From the NCBI GenBank assembly GCA_021613535.1, contig CP075497.1, positions 12,586,001-12,650,000 of the forward strand: DNA of 64,000 nt. The letters are read 5' to 3'. Under the pieces are notes generated by a model. It was not told where the DNA came from. It did not search any database and saw only the letters and a program-made list of their open reading frames with translations. The first letter of the stretch is position 1. Each line of letters begins with the position of its first letter. The translations under genes and the position numbers were made by a program. The stretch is from Adineta vaga. Its lineage: Eukaryota; Rotifera. Shown here piece by piece: positions 33,048 through 44,355 of the stretch.

Positions 33048-34199
33048 ATGATATTTAATGAAACATTGGATAAAACAACGGATGAATTAAATCTTTTCGA
33101 AAGAATTTTAATGACAAGTATATTTGCTTGTATTTGTATACTTGGTGTTATTGGTAAGTTTGAAGAATAGTTTTGTTTGAATTGGCTTATCTTATTTTTT
33201 GTTTTAAAAGGAAATTTATTTGTTTTAATTGTTTCAATTCGAAAACAAAATTATAAGTTTGTTACAAATTGTTATATTATTAATTTAGCTATAACAGATC
33301 TGCTTTTTTTAATGATTTCTGTTCCATTAACAACTTATTTAGGATTAACAAATACATGGATATTAGCATCGTTTGTTAGTTGTCGTGTTCATATCTATTT
33401 AGCTCATGTAAGTTTATTAACAACAAAACCATCATATTTTTTTTCTCTTTAAAAAAAGATCCTTTTACAAGCAACATGTTATACATTAGCAGCAATGAGT
33501 ATTGATCGATATTTATATGTAATTAGTTCACATCCACGTCCGAAATGGCGAACACCATTTAATGCTTTCATTATTTGTGTTTTGATTTGGATTGGTAAAT
33601 TTTTTTAAAATGAAATTTTATAAAAATCTTTTTTTTCTCTTTAGTATCAATAGCATTAGTCTTTCCATATACATCGTTATCATATTCATCATCTGAAAAT
33701 GAATATAATTCCACAAATGATTGTCCTGTATCCTCGTTACATTTGTCAATTGCGTCGTGTTTATTTCCATTTTGTGCTTATTATATTTTACCTTTATTAA
33801 TTATCACACTTTGTTATACGAAATTATGTATCTATATGAAACACATGTCGAAAAGTATGACAAGATATAAAGTAACTATTGAAATTAATAAAAGACAAAA
33901 GAAAAACAAATTAATCTTCTTTTTTTTAGCATAGTTTAATAAGTTCCGGTCCAGGTTTATTAATAAAACGTCGTCGTGTAACTCGAACATTATTCTCGTT
34001 AACATGTGCATTTGCAATATGTTGGTTTCCAATTCATTTACTTGAATTTCTTAATTGTGGACAAATGTTATCAAATTATTATCGTGAACATTCTCAATTA
34101 CTTGATGTTTTTCGAATAACTGCACATGCATTATCTTATTTTAATTCATGTCTTAATCCGTTTTTATATGCTTTGTATAATCAAGAATTACTTCGTTAA
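33048..34199 (+). CDS. class A (rhodopsin-like) GPCR, peptide-receptor type (311 aa)
   Basis: Exons 33048-33153, 33211-33407, 33459-33594, 33645-33871 and 33930-34199 total 312 codons. Seven hydrophobic segments are present. Signature residues: GNLFVL in TM1, NLAITDLLF in TM2, the cysteine SCRVH before TM3, MSIDRYLYV (DRY) after TM3, VLIWI in TM4, FCAYYILPLLI in TM5, CAFAICWFPIHLLEF (CWxP-like) in TM6 and NSCLNPFLYALY (NPxxY) in TM7. The pattern is closest to galanin/allatostatin/kisspeptin-type receptors. The C-terminal tail is only about five residues (NQELLR), unusually short. Scraps of exon 3 occur at 17508 and 35065. Confidence 0.85.
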
Positions 34200-34903
34200 A
34201 ATCAAAAATTATTTTCTATAGTTATTATTTGAACTGAAATTAAAATGAAACAAAACAAAAACGATCAAACTAATGAAGAATTTATTTGAAAAAAATGACG
34301 ATAAAAATATTCATGAAGAAAAGTAAGATTGTCTAATTAAAAGAATTTAATTGGGTCATTCTTTTTTTTTTGAAATCTAATTTATTCAGTGCATGATAAT
34401 TCTTCTTTTTTTCTCCTACTTGAATATCTTTTTATGAAGGAATATTTCGAAATGTTCAACAAATGTCTAAAACTATCTTTTGGTCACGAATATAGTCCTT
34501 GATAAGATGCGAATCAATCAAAAGTTTATTCAGTCCATTCTTTGAGTATTCTATAACAATTAATTTCATATTTGCATCACATTCAATATCTTTGATTCAA
34601 TTAACAATTTACTTGTTAGAAAGAAAGATATATATTTATTCAAATATAATTATGAAAACATAAACCATGTGCAAGCTATCTAGTCCAAACGTTTTTGCAA
34701 TTTTATTCTAAATTATCCAATGATGGATAATCTGACGACAATTTCAGATCATCAATAGTCGATTTTTACATATTGTATTAAAAGTTGTTTTTTCTTTCTT
34801 TAATCATTTTATTTCAAGTTTTTCTAGTACTTCAGATTTTTCTTTCATCTGTTCTATGGTTGGAGAATGTTGATCTTCTCCGTATATAAAAGACAAGTTA
34901 AAC
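34200..34903. other. intergenic, nothing recognised
   Basis: AT-rich 3' flank of the GPCR. No feature recognised. Confidence 0.4.
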
Positions 34904-35060
34904 AGAATAACGTTTGTTTCCTTGTATACTATATCTAATACATGTATAGATACCACAAACAGTTAACAACAGATGTTGTTGACTGCCACACGTTCTAGAT
35001 ACTATCGTATTGGTAACGATATGTTATATTATTAATCTGGAAATAGAAAGGTTATACTTT
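34904..35060. repeat. dispersed repeat, copy 2 (copy 1 at 17338-17500)
   Basis: See copy 1. The same sequence blocks occur in the same order, with about a fifth of positions changed. Confidence 0.85.
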
Positions 35061-35064
35061 TTTT

Positions 35065-35165
35065 AAAAAGATCGATATTTATATGTAATTAGTTTACAAC
35101 CGTATCCGAAATGGCAAACACCATTCAATGCTTTATATTATTTGGATTGGTATTTGGGCGGATGT
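35065..35165 (+). pseudogene. scrap of GPCR exon 3
   Basis: gatcgatatttatatgtaat..ccgaaatggcaaacaccattcaatgctt..ttggattgg matches 33505-33593 of the GPCR (DRYLYV..PKWRTPFNAF) with a short deletion and substitutions. It lies directly after dispersed repeat copy 2. Confidence 0.85.
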
Positions 35166-36026
35166 GAGGTTGGTTCTTACTGTATCTTCATCCACAGCCA
35201 TTTTCAATAAAACTAAGAAAATTGACATGATTCAACATGCAAAAATAAGCTAGATGAAGCTGGTTAATTTGATAACTTTTCTTTTAAAGCCTAATTCCTA
35301 TTGTGCGTGATAATCATTGAAATATGTCTTTTGAAAAATGCCTACAATAATATAATTAAAGAATTATTATTTTTTTGTATCGACGATTATTCGAATTATG
35401 TTTATCGAATTTTAGATTATGAATGAATCTTGTAATGAAATAAGATCTTTTCTCTTTCTTCGTAAATTATAATTATTTATTATCACATTAAAAATCGAAT
35501 AGAATAGTTAATCCTACTCAAGAAAGAATTTGTTTAATTACAAATGTATTTTAGTTGTTACTCATGATTTAAAGATGGCATTGAAATTCATTGAAGAATA
35601 CGAGAAATTCCTTTCTTAATTTATAGATACATATTAAACATAACATCTAACTGTTTGCAATTATTAACTATAAGTATAAGAAAAATAATCTTCATTGATA
35701 TGACAAATGATGAAACATTGTCGACAAAAAGATATTTTACTCTCTATCATTGACAATTATTCACCATATTCATTCTCTCACGGGGAATTCCTCTGGATGT
35801 ATCGCTATAATTCCCATGTTAATCGTCAAAATTCATGGGAGAATAATTTGAAAGGTAAAGAAATTTCGATAGAAACGACGAAATGATTAAAATTCAGTCG
35901 AAAATGTCTCTTTGAAGAAAACAAAATGTTCTCGATAAACTTTATTCTTATTCGATTCAAAGGACATTAGGGTCATCATATATACATAATCTGTATGGTA
36001 AATCACATTTATTCTATTTAAGAAAA
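35166..36026. other. intergenic with a small hairpin
   Basis: Mostly unremarkable. At 35774-35847 attctctcacggggaattc and aattcatgggagaat form a loose inverted repeat, perhaps a MITE remnant. Confidence 0.35.
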
Positions 36027-37457
36027 ATGAAAAAGTATTGGCAAATTCAAAATGATTTTCTTTCATTATTTCAACGTGATAATTCCAAAGAAAATTATTT
36101 TCATTGTATTGATGGTATAAGATCAATTGCAAGTCTGTTAATAACATCATTACATATCATTGGAATCTTTACTGCACTCTTATTACCATATCCAGATATT
36201 CAATGGCAACGATATTTACATAGTAATGCATTTGCTTTACTTAATTTAATGAGTTTTGCATTAGAAATCTTTTTTATGTTATCATCATTTTTATTAACTT
36301 ATAAATTAATTTCTGTGTGGAATAAAAACTCATTGAATAATGATAATTTTATATTAAAAGAATATCCATTATTAATAATAAGACGTATCTTAAGATTTTG
36401 GCCTGGATTTCTTTTAGTTAGTTTAATTTTATTAATATTTGGTGAACCATTTTATCCTGGAAGTGGATTTTTCTTTGAATTATTTCGAAATCTCAATCTT
36501 TGGTTGTTTTTTCAAAATTATATTAATATTGATTATTGGTATGCAACATTTGCTCCTCTATGGTCAATTAGTTTAGATATGCAAATACATATTGTATTAC
36601 CATTAATTCTTTATTTATTTTATTTAAATCAAAAAAGAATTTCAATTTTAAAATCTTTATATTTATTATTAATTCTTTCGATTATATTTATTATAATTCA
36701 ATTTAATCCACAAACAATGTCAATCTTATCATTATCATATCAATATTCATCGATAAGAATTTTATCACCACCTTATTTAAATCAATGGTTTGAAAGAAAT
36801 TATAATTTAACAAAATTTTCTTCAATACCTGAAAGTCAATCATTGAAATTATTTATGAGTAATATTTATTTACCATTAGAATGTCGATTTGGAAGTTTTA
36901 TAATTGGTTCAATTTTAGCAATAAAACTTCTTCAAACTTATGAAAAATCTTCTTTAAATACAAAAACAAAATTTCAAATTTTTAAAAAATATTTTTTCAT
37001 TGGATTGATTTTCTTTCATTTATCAACATTAATTCAACCATCACAAATTCCACCGAATCCACCTGATTTTCTAATTAAAATCTTTCTTGGAATATCTCGA
37101 CAATTGTTTACTATTGGTCAAGCTTTCTTATTATTTACAGGTTTATGTCCATCATCACATCCATATCATTCAAAGTGGATTAAATCATTTCTTTCATTTC
37201 ATATATGGATTCCATTATCAAAATTAAGTTATTTAGTTTATCTTATTCATCTTCGATTAGCATTTGAATTAATTTTTCATGGACCATTAACATTTTTAAA
37301 ATCCTATTCAATAACATATGCAACACTTATTAGTTTACCGATTGTTATTCTTCTTAGTCAAGTCATTTCAATTATTTGGTATCTTTTTATTGAAAAACCA
37401 ATTGAACGTTTTATTAATTATCAATTCACTAAAATTCAATCAACAAAAAACATTTGA
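36027..37457 (+). CDS. acyltransferase-3 family membrane protein (476 aa, intronless)
   Basis: A polytopic membrane protein with about ten hydrophobic segments. It begins with the family's hallmark FHCIDGIRSIASLLITSLHI, in which the His and Arg after the first helix are conserved. Also visible: IRRILRFWPGFLLV, the YWYATFAPLWSISLDMQIHIVLPL block and the ending SIIWYLFIEKPIERFI. This matches the C-terminal acyltransferase part of nematode NRF-6-like proteins, but the extracellular N-terminal NRF domain is absent. It would O-acylate an unknown substrate at a membrane. Decayed copies lie at 41310-41651 plus 42657-42720, and at 45603-46330. Confidence 0.85.
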   Translation: MKKYWQIQNDFLSLFQRDNSKENYFHCIDGIRSIASLLITSLHIIGIFTALLLPYPDIQWQRYLHSNAFALLNLMSFALEIFFMLSSFLLTYKLISVWNKNSLNNDNFILKEYPLLIIRRILRFWPGFLLVSLILLIFGEPFYPGSGFFFELFRNLNLWLFFQNYINIDYWYATFAPLWSISLDMQIHIVLPLILYLFYLNQKRISILKSLYLLLILSIIFIIIQFNPQTMSILSLSYQYSSIRILSPPYLNQWFERNYNLTKFSSIPESQSLKLFMSNIYLPLECRFGSFIIGSILAIKLLQTYEKSSLNTKTKFQIFKKYFFIGLIFFHLSTLIQPSQIPPNPPDFLIKIFLGISRQLFTIGQAFLLFTGLCPSSHPYHSKWIKSFLSFHIWIPLSKLSYLVYLIHLRLAFELIFHGPLTFLKSYSITYATLISLPIVILLSQVISIIWYLFIEKPIERFINYQFTKIQSTKNI

Positions 37458-37712
37458 AAAACAAATTTCGATCAATTATACACCCTTTTTTGAATTTATA
37501 AAGATTACTATTGAATAAAACATATTTTCCGAAGCGATTTTTAAAAAAATATTGTTCAATTAACGAGCTGTTTAGTAATCATGAGATATCAAAGCAAGTA
37601 TTTCAAATCATTCTAACGAATTTTCAATCAATTAAACGAGTCAAAATTTTATCGTTAACTGAAATCATTTCGAATTTCTTTGAGGTTTTTTTTTAAATAA
37701 AGAAAAACAAAG

Positions 37713-39255
37713 TTATATAAAAAGATTTTCATTTCGAAATTCTTCTTGTTGATTAATACTCATAAGTGAAGGTATTGAGAATGAATGTCTATTCAATTGA
37801 GAATACGATGGAATATCTTCATAAGATTTTGAATTAAATATTTGTTCAATTACTATTGATGAATTATCTTTTGTATCGAATGAACATTTATTTTGAATAA
37901 AATTCAAATGTTGTTCATGATTGGAATAGTGAGAAGGTAAGGGTGGTAATGTTCCTTGAGGTAATTTTAACATATTAGCTTTTTTTTCAAATAAATAAAC
38001 AAGAATTCGATCGATTTCATTTAATGTTAATTGTCTTCCATCAGCTAAAAGACATAATAACATTGATAAAGGATATTTATTATCAATTGTTAATCGACAA
38101 TTCATTTGTTGATTTTTATAACGAAAATAATCATCCAAGATAATTTTATAAGCATCTTCTAATCGTAAATTTCGATGTTCTAAAAAAAGACAAAGACTAA
38201 AGATCATTGAAAATTTCCGAATAAATCAATTTATAAAACCTTGTCTATCTCCGTGAAGAATTTGAAAAGAAGCGAGATGTTTATCTTCATGCATTGGCAT
38301 AAGAATAATTCCATAAAGATATTTCTCTTGAATAGCATTCGCAATAGCTTTATTTAATGAATAATTTTCTCGAATAAGAATAACTGATGTTGTTAAACCT
38401 TGATTACGAAGATAATTTGAAATTTCTTCACTGTAATTTCTAAAAAACAGAAAAGAAAAGAAATATTTTTTTAGAAAAATTTCTTCAAACTTTTGTCGAT
38501 GATTAACAAGAATAATTTGACAATCAGTACATTCTTTTAAAGTATTTGATTCAATTAATATTGTATAAGGAGATTTATCTTGATTTGAATTCATTCTATA
38601 TTCTATTTCCAAATCATTTTCATCTCTAGAACAAATTCTCTTTTTTTGATGATCATATTCGGATGATAAACGTTTTCGTGATGAATTTCTATTTGTTAAA
38701 GATTCTTCGGAATTCAATGAACAAAACTTGTTTTCTTCCATTGCAGGTAAAACATCTATAAAAGAAAACAAATGAAGAAATCGATTTGAATTTATGTTTA
38801 GTTTATCTAACCAAGTTGATTTCCTTTAAGAATTAAAGATTTTTGACCTTGTTCAATTAAATTCTTTGCATCATGAATATTTTCATATTGAACAAATAAA
38901 TAATTTTGATAAACTCGAATATCTTGAAAGAAAAAATATGTATTTTGAGAAGAAAAAAATCCTTTTCTATTTTACCTGAAAGTTTTCCAAATTGTTTAAA
39001 AAATTCAACTAATTCTCGATCAGTTAATTGATCTGTTTGAATATTTCCAATATAAACTTTTCTATCAAGATTTGATCTAAATCAATCTTTAGAAGATTTT
39101 TATGGAAAATAAATGAAAACATACGTTTGTTGAATACGATAATCATCAGATGATTTCGATCCTTTTCGGTTATAATCTTCATATTCGTTATTATTTATTG
39201 AAGATTGTATTTGTGAAGTTGATCGTTGAGAATAATTTCGATAAATATCAGACAT
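37713..39255 (-). CDS. NCOA5-like RNA-binding protein (424 aa)
   Basis: Exons 39255-39125, 39076-38976, 38922-38812, 38755-38491, 38439-38240 and 38179-37713 sum to 425 codons. An N-terminal Ser/Tyr-rich tail is followed by an RRM split over exons 2-3 (RNP2 KVYIGNI, RNP1-like NYLFVQY). A charged linker with RKRLSSEYDHQKKR follows, then an anticodon-binding-like alpha/beta domain (TDCQIILVNHRQ.. LTTSVILIREN.. YGIILMPMHEDKHLASFQIL) and a helical tail. The combination is that of NCOA5, a nuclear RNA-binding coregulator. It shares a 435-bp divergent upstream region with the FKBP gene. Confidence 0.75.
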
Positions 39256-39690
39256 TTAAAATATCTTTTAGTCTTTAGAAGAAATGGAAAGACGAATCTA
39301 TGTTTGAAACGTTTATCTTTCCTTCTCTCAAATGCATAGATATGTTAAATATCTGACCTGGAAAATGTGCATCACGTATTCATACAGAAAAATATGAATA
39401 TCCACATTAGATTGATCGTGAATGTAGAATTAGTTTAAGTTCGTTTAAAAAAAAGAATTAAGAATGCAACTATCAATACCAAATGATATGAAAATCGATT
39501 ATTTAAACGTGAATCTTTATAGAAATAACCTTGAATTGCGATTTTTATGTGAGCAATGAATAATAATATCCAATAATATAGGTACACCGTTTGAAATACA
39601 ATCATTGGTTTAGCAATGAAAATGTTCATTGATGTGTGACGAACATTATTCGTTAAGAAGAAAAAAAATACATTCGTTTTATTCGATACA
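39256..39690. promoter_or_regulatory. divergent promoter region of NCOA5-like and FKBP genes
   Basis: The only space between two start codons on opposite strands. No clear TATA box. The minus frame across 39435-39881 is a shadow. Confidence 0.5.
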
Positions 39691-41180
39691 ATGCCTTCAA
39701 AAAAGAAACGCGATGTTCCATTTGATGGTGAAGATATAACTCCAACAAAAGATGGATGTAATATTCGTATTTTTTCTATATAAAAAAATGATTTCATTTT
39801 TCTTTTGAATAGGTTTATATAAACAAATTGTTCGAGAAAATTCTGAAGGTGAAAAACCTTGGTTTGATGATAAAGTAACAATTCATTATACGGGAAGTCT
39901 TATTGATGGAACAATATTTAAAGATAGTCGAGAAAATGGCGAACCAATTAGTTTTAATTTAGGAAGAGGTGAAGTTATTAAAGCATGGGATATAGCTGTT
40001 GAAACAATGAAATGTGGTGAAATTTCGAAATTCTTTTCCAAACCAAAATATGCTTATGGATTAAAAGGTTTACCGGGAAAAGTTGAACCAGCAACAAATG
40101 TAATCTTTGAAATTGAATTAATTAGTTGTATGGGTAAGATTTAAGAATATATTCTTTTATTAAATTAAATTTCTTTTTTTAAGGAAAAGATATAAGTGAA
40201 GAAAGAGATGAAAGTATTCTTCGAAGAATAATTAAACGAGGTGATGGTTATGAACCAACTAATGAAGATTCAATTGTTGAAGTTGATCTTAAAGGAATTT
40301 ATCAAGATAAAATATTTGATGAACGAACAGTTACTTTTATTGCTGGAGCAGGAATTGTAGAAAATATTCCTTCAGCGTAAGATTCATTTGTTCTTATCGT
40401 TTATTAGAATGATTCATTATTTTTATTTAGCGTTGAACGTACGTTATTTCGTATGATAAAAGGTGAACATAGTCGAATTTATTTAAAAAATAAAGCTGTT
40501 GAAGATTTGAAACGATTTGATATTCCATCTGATGCATCAGTTCAATATGATATTAAATTAATTAAATTAGAAAGAGTAAGAAGAATTTATATGAATTTCA
40601 GAAGATTATTTATTGATTTTTTAGGCAAAAGAAGAACGCGCATTAAGTGATGATCAAAAACTTGAACAATCAGAAATATTAAAAACACGTGCTGATGAAT
40701 TTGTTAAAGTATTGATTTCAATCGATAAAAATTGAATAAAAAAATTTCTTCCTTTTCTAGGGTGGTTTTTATGAACTTGCTGTGAGCAGATATCGAACTG
40801 TTTTTCATTATTTATTAAATGCAACATTAATTAGTGAAAAGGATCGACAAAGATCATGGGAATTGAAATTTGCATCACAATCAAATTTAGCTTTATGTTA
40901 TTTAAAATTGGGAAATTATTCTGAATGTAAAAGATCATGTGAAACAGCATTAGCACATGATAAAAGACATGAAAAATCACATTTTCGTCTTGGACAATGT
41001 CGATTAGCAACAAGAAATTATGATTTAGCAATTAAAGATTTTGAAACTGTTTTAGAAATTAATCCATCAAATGAACAAGCAAAACAATTAATTAATGAAT
41101 GTCATAGAAAAATCAAAGAACATGAAATTGATGAAAAAGAATTATATTCATCTTTTTTCAAGAAAACTAATAAGAAATAA
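39691..41180 (+). CDS. FKBP4: large FKBP immunophilin with TPR domain (FKBP4/5-like, 409 aa)
   Basis: Exons 39691-39757, 39813-40133, 40184-40376, 40431-40575, 40625-40708 and 40761-41180 sum to 410 codons. The first FKBP domain keeps the prolyl-isomerase core (VTIHYTGSLIDGTIFKDS, GEVIKAWDIAVETM, AYGLKG). The second FKBP-like domain is degenerate (DLKGIYQDKIFDERTV). A three-repeat TPR region follows (FVKGGFYELAVSRYRTVF, SNLALCYLKLGNYSECKRSC, EKSHFRLGQCRLATRNYDLA). Its basic carboxylate-clamp residues suit Hsp90 C-terminal binding. It ends with a Lys/Glu-rich helix. Co-chaperone of Hsp90 in the cytosol or nucleus. FKBP5 or a common ancestor is an equally good name. Confidence 0.9.
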
Positions 41181-41309
41181 CTTTTTCATTTTTTTAATAA
41201 AATACTTTTTAAATTCAAGTATAGATGTTTATTATTGAAATTATATTGGATAATTTTAATACCAAATAAATAACGAATACATTTGTTTCTTTTTCAACAG
41301 AACAGAAAA

Positions 41310-41651
41310 CGATTTAACAAATTCGAAAGGATTTTCTTTCATTATTCAATCGACATAATAATTTTCAATTGAAATTCTATTTTCTTTTATCGTATTTTTT
41401 ATTAATATTTAAATTTATTCCAAAATGAAATAAATCATTTCCATCATTGAAGAATTCTATAAAAGATCAATATATTACATCAATAAATCAAAGAATATGA
41501 AGATTTTACCCTGGATTTCTTTTAATAACTTTAATTTGCTTAATATTTGAATTATTTCGCTATTTACATGTTTATTTATTTTTTTCAAAATTACTATCAT
41601 TCAGAATATTGGTTTGTAACATTTTCTCCTTTACGATCAACAAGTTTAGAT
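41310..41651 (+). pseudogene. decayed acyltransferase-3 copy, left part
   Basis: agattttaccctggatttcttttaataac and cagaatattggtttgtaacattttctcctttacgatcaacaagttta follow 36395 and 36533-36575 with deletions and stops. It is interrupted at 41651 by an insertion and resumes at 42657. Confidence 0.8.
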
Positions 41652-42656
41652 TTTTTTTCTTTAATTATGCGAGTTTTTATTTGTAGTTCCGCTCGGAAGC
41701 GCTGACAACAAAATTAAAAAGCTATAAGCTACAAGGTTCAGCAGGAGTTAAAGCAAAACTGATCGTATCATCAGGAGCTAGCATATAGTTCCATGATGAT
41801 ACATCATAACGACCTTATTACTATAATCCTTATGTGTTCGATACGTTGTATATCGGCATGCATATTTGTAAAAAAGAGAGCCAGATAAGAAAAGAGAAGA
41901 AAACTGAAAGTAAAAAGAAAGAGATAAGAAAAAGAGACTAAAGTTTAAGAGAGAACTATAAGCAGCCACAGTACATGCATTCATTTATTTCTCAAAAAAT
42001 TCATTGTTAGTTCATCTCAGGGGCGGCGGAACGTTTCAAAATGAGGTGAGGCTCATTGAAATATTTCTAATAGTAAAGATAAAAACGTTATATATTGATA
42101 CATATATTACTTTTACATATTACTGCATAAAGTTCAGGCAATGCTTGTTTCAAACCGTTCGAATAATCTTAACATGAACGTGACACTCATAACCAAAACA
42201 TAGCCACATTTCATTTCATTCCATATGAACGCATGATAAGATGATTGGTCCATCACATACACCACATTCACTAAATAAAATAAAAGATGTCACTGAAAAT
42301 CATGATAATATCGATACTATACTTCTTTACGATCTCCGCTTTTTATTATTCTTTAACTTAGTAGATAAAAAACTAAATATCGTATCGATTTCTATATCAA
42401 CATACGTTTTTCGAGATAAATATTTAAAAATATATTGAGCTTTAAAACTATAATTCAGGTGAGGCTGAGCCTACAGGATTCAATTTCAGGTGAGGCTGAA
42501 GCCTTTTTAGCCTACACGCTCCGCCGCCTATGGTTCATCTAATCCATGGTGTATTTAGTTATCATCTGATTCACTTTGTGTTCGTTTGTTATTATCTTTG
42601 ACTGTAATTATATAAGGACCGTTGGCTCCTTGTGTTCCAACAGGTAGATTTCTTTT
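41652..42656 (-). mobile_element. cDNA-like insertion (A-tailed, 13-bp target duplication) carrying a nested MITE
   Basis: Flanked by a perfect 13-bp duplication AACAAGTTTAGAT (41639-41651 and 42657-42669). Read on the minus strand, it ends with aataaaaactcgcataattaaag and a short A run, that is a polyadenylation signal followed by a tail. Near its 5' end a frame (LPVGTQGANGPYIITVKDNN..) runs to a stop at about 42545. This is what a 5'-truncated reverse transcript made by a LINE would look like: either a LINE 3' end or a processed gene copy. Removing the nested MITE leaves about 480 bp. Confidence 0.75.
42018..42532. mobile_element. non-autonomous hAT element (MITE), 8-bp target duplication
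   Basis: Ends CAGGGGCGGCGGAACG and (inverted) CATAGGCGGCGGAGCG are hAT-like. It is flanked by a perfect 8-bp duplication GTTCATCT (42010-42017, 42533-42540), the hAT length. Inside, aggtgaggctgagcc and aggtgaggctgaagcc form subterminal repeats. No transposase frame. Confidence 0.92.
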
Positions 42657-42720
42657 AACAAGTTTAGATATGCAAACTCATCGTCTTTTACCATTAACAT
42701 ATAGTGCAAAAGTCTTTGTA
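42657..42720 (+). pseudogene. decayed acyltransferase-3 copy, right part
   Basis: aagtttagatatgcaaactcatcg..ttaccattaac continues the acyltransferase-3 match of 41310-41651 (intact gene 36566-36610, SLDMQIHIVLPL). Confidence 0.75.
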
Positions 42721-42751
42721 CAAATACTCGACTTTATTACACCACATTACC

Positions 42752-42872
42752 AACTTCTAAGCTAACCATTTTTTTTGTTGTGGGGTGGATGTGGGTGGGT
42801 GGGTGAGGATAATGTTTCATATGTGATGTAAACACGCACACTCTCACCCATACCCTTTTTGCTTTTAAAATC
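42752..42872. repeat. G/C-arm fold-back element
   Basis: gtggggtggatgtgggtgggtgggtgag faces cactctcacccataccc. Related to the elements at 16736 and 24369. The G-rich arm resembles bdelloid telomere repeat units (TGTGGG). Confidence 0.6.
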
Positions 42873-43191
42873 GATATAATTTGGAACGATCAAATGTTGA
42901 CATTGCGTTGTTTGGACGTAAACTGTGATAAAACGGTAATTTTAAGGCCGTAATAGGGCCATTTTGCCCTGTAATCACGGACGCAGTATTACGGCCTCGT
43001 AAACGGACTGTATTCTCCTTCAAAACGGACCGTATTGTTCGACGCGGGTCAAATGACTCCGATTTGAATAGCTCCAACGTTAAATGTTGTTGAAATAAAT
43101 CAGAAAACGTGTTAAAAAGAACATTTGATAAGATATCTAGCTGTTCAGCGTCTAATGATTCGATAATTTGCTTAATTCTTTTGTTCGACAA
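42873..43191 (-). pseudogene. short helical ORF joined to a palindromic element
   Basis: The minus frame starts SNKRIKQIIESLDAEQLDIL, which looks like genuine helical coding sequence. It then runs into a DNA palindrome (aggccgtaatagggccattttgccctgtaatc..tattacggcct) at 42945-43000, so its end is a mobile-element read-through. No family recognised. Confidence 0.3.
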
Positions 43192-43267
43192 AAATTCTTC
43201 TACGTCTTTTTCAATTAATGATCAGCTTAACATTATAATAAAAAGTAATAAATATAATTCACTTTCC

Positions 43268-44355
43268 AGATCCACCAATCCCATACTCGGATCCGGTTGG
43301 AAAGTATAGGTTTTACCGGATCCTGTGGGCTCCTATAGGATTTTATCGAGTTCCTGGTGACGGGATCGCGTTGAAATCCGTCGGATCCTAGTACAGTAAC
43401 CCATGATTTCCACCATACTCCGACAAAATCCAACTATTTCTGACATAAATCTTAAAATGAATATTATAAACAGCCAAAAAGACGAACTAGATGAACGTGG
43501 AACACTATATTCAAACTGTTTGGCGCTATTTATGAATATATATTACCTAACTCCCAGTGAAACTCATATTTTTGAACCGTTCACATTTTAAGCAGACCGC
43601 ATTTTTCTTATTTCATACCTCATAACTCCATCATAAAGTATCATCCGCAAAAGTCTACGGCATCCACCATCTTGACAACCACAGCGACGGCAACAGCGAG
43701 CGTTCTTCAAAAACCTACACATAACACAACAACAGATATCCTCCATTGTCGTCTTCTATAACTACGAATTTCCACCGAAAACATTTACTTAGCTAATATA
43801 AATGCCAGCTTCGGGCTTTCGCCCAAGCAACACTACCTACCGATGTGCAAATACTGTTTATGAAACTAATTAACACTGGCAGGCATCCCCAACACTTCAG
43901 AAAGACATAGCCAATCGAAATGCGAACATCAACTCACATTTCACCTATATCTTCCGAAGAATGTTTAGTTTTCACCGAAACACTCCACTAGTTCTCCATA
44001 AAATAACTTTGACATTGGCTTACTTCCTATATTTCATCTCATACGATTCTGACAGCCACAAAAATAACTCACATTTCACACATCCCGTCCTTGAGCCACT
44101 ATATAATCAACATAATCAGCACTCCATCCTAAACAAGTCCAAACGAATCATACTCTAATCGAGCACATACGAAATATAAGTAAAGGATTTTTAATCCGAG
44201 AAAAATGCAAAGAAATTAGGTATTTGCAGATTATTTTTAATTCATCATCGGATATTATTGAAAGTGTATTGCAATCCGATAGACGGATTCCTATTCAATT
44301 CCGTCATCAGGAATCATACAGGGTTCTGTCGGATTATCAGATTGGTTGACCTGGG
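43268..44355. mobile_element. 1.1-kb element with diverged terminal inverted repeats
   Basis: The left 43268-43390 (caccaatcccatactcggatcc..ttcctggtgacggg..aaatccgtcggatcc) and the inverted right end 44355-44255 (caaccaatctgataatccgac..ttcctgatgacgg..gaatccgtctatcgg) are matching arms. The right end carries gacctgggt, shared with the elements at 17063 and 48936. The interior has no transposase frame; a stretch at 43640-43860 is unusually C/A-rich. Confidence 0.6.

Noticed and set aside
39435-39881. 148-codon minus-strand ORF
   Set aside because: Shadow of the FKBP gene's first two exons and of the divergent promoter.
42752-42872. Possible interstitial telomere array
   Set aside because: Only a few irregular GTGGG units and a facing C-rich arm; no tandem array of a fixed unit.
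43109-43591. Several 60-100 codon frames
   Set aside because: They cross the palindromic element and the ends of the 1.1-kb element; only the helical start of the minus frame at 43191 looks coding.
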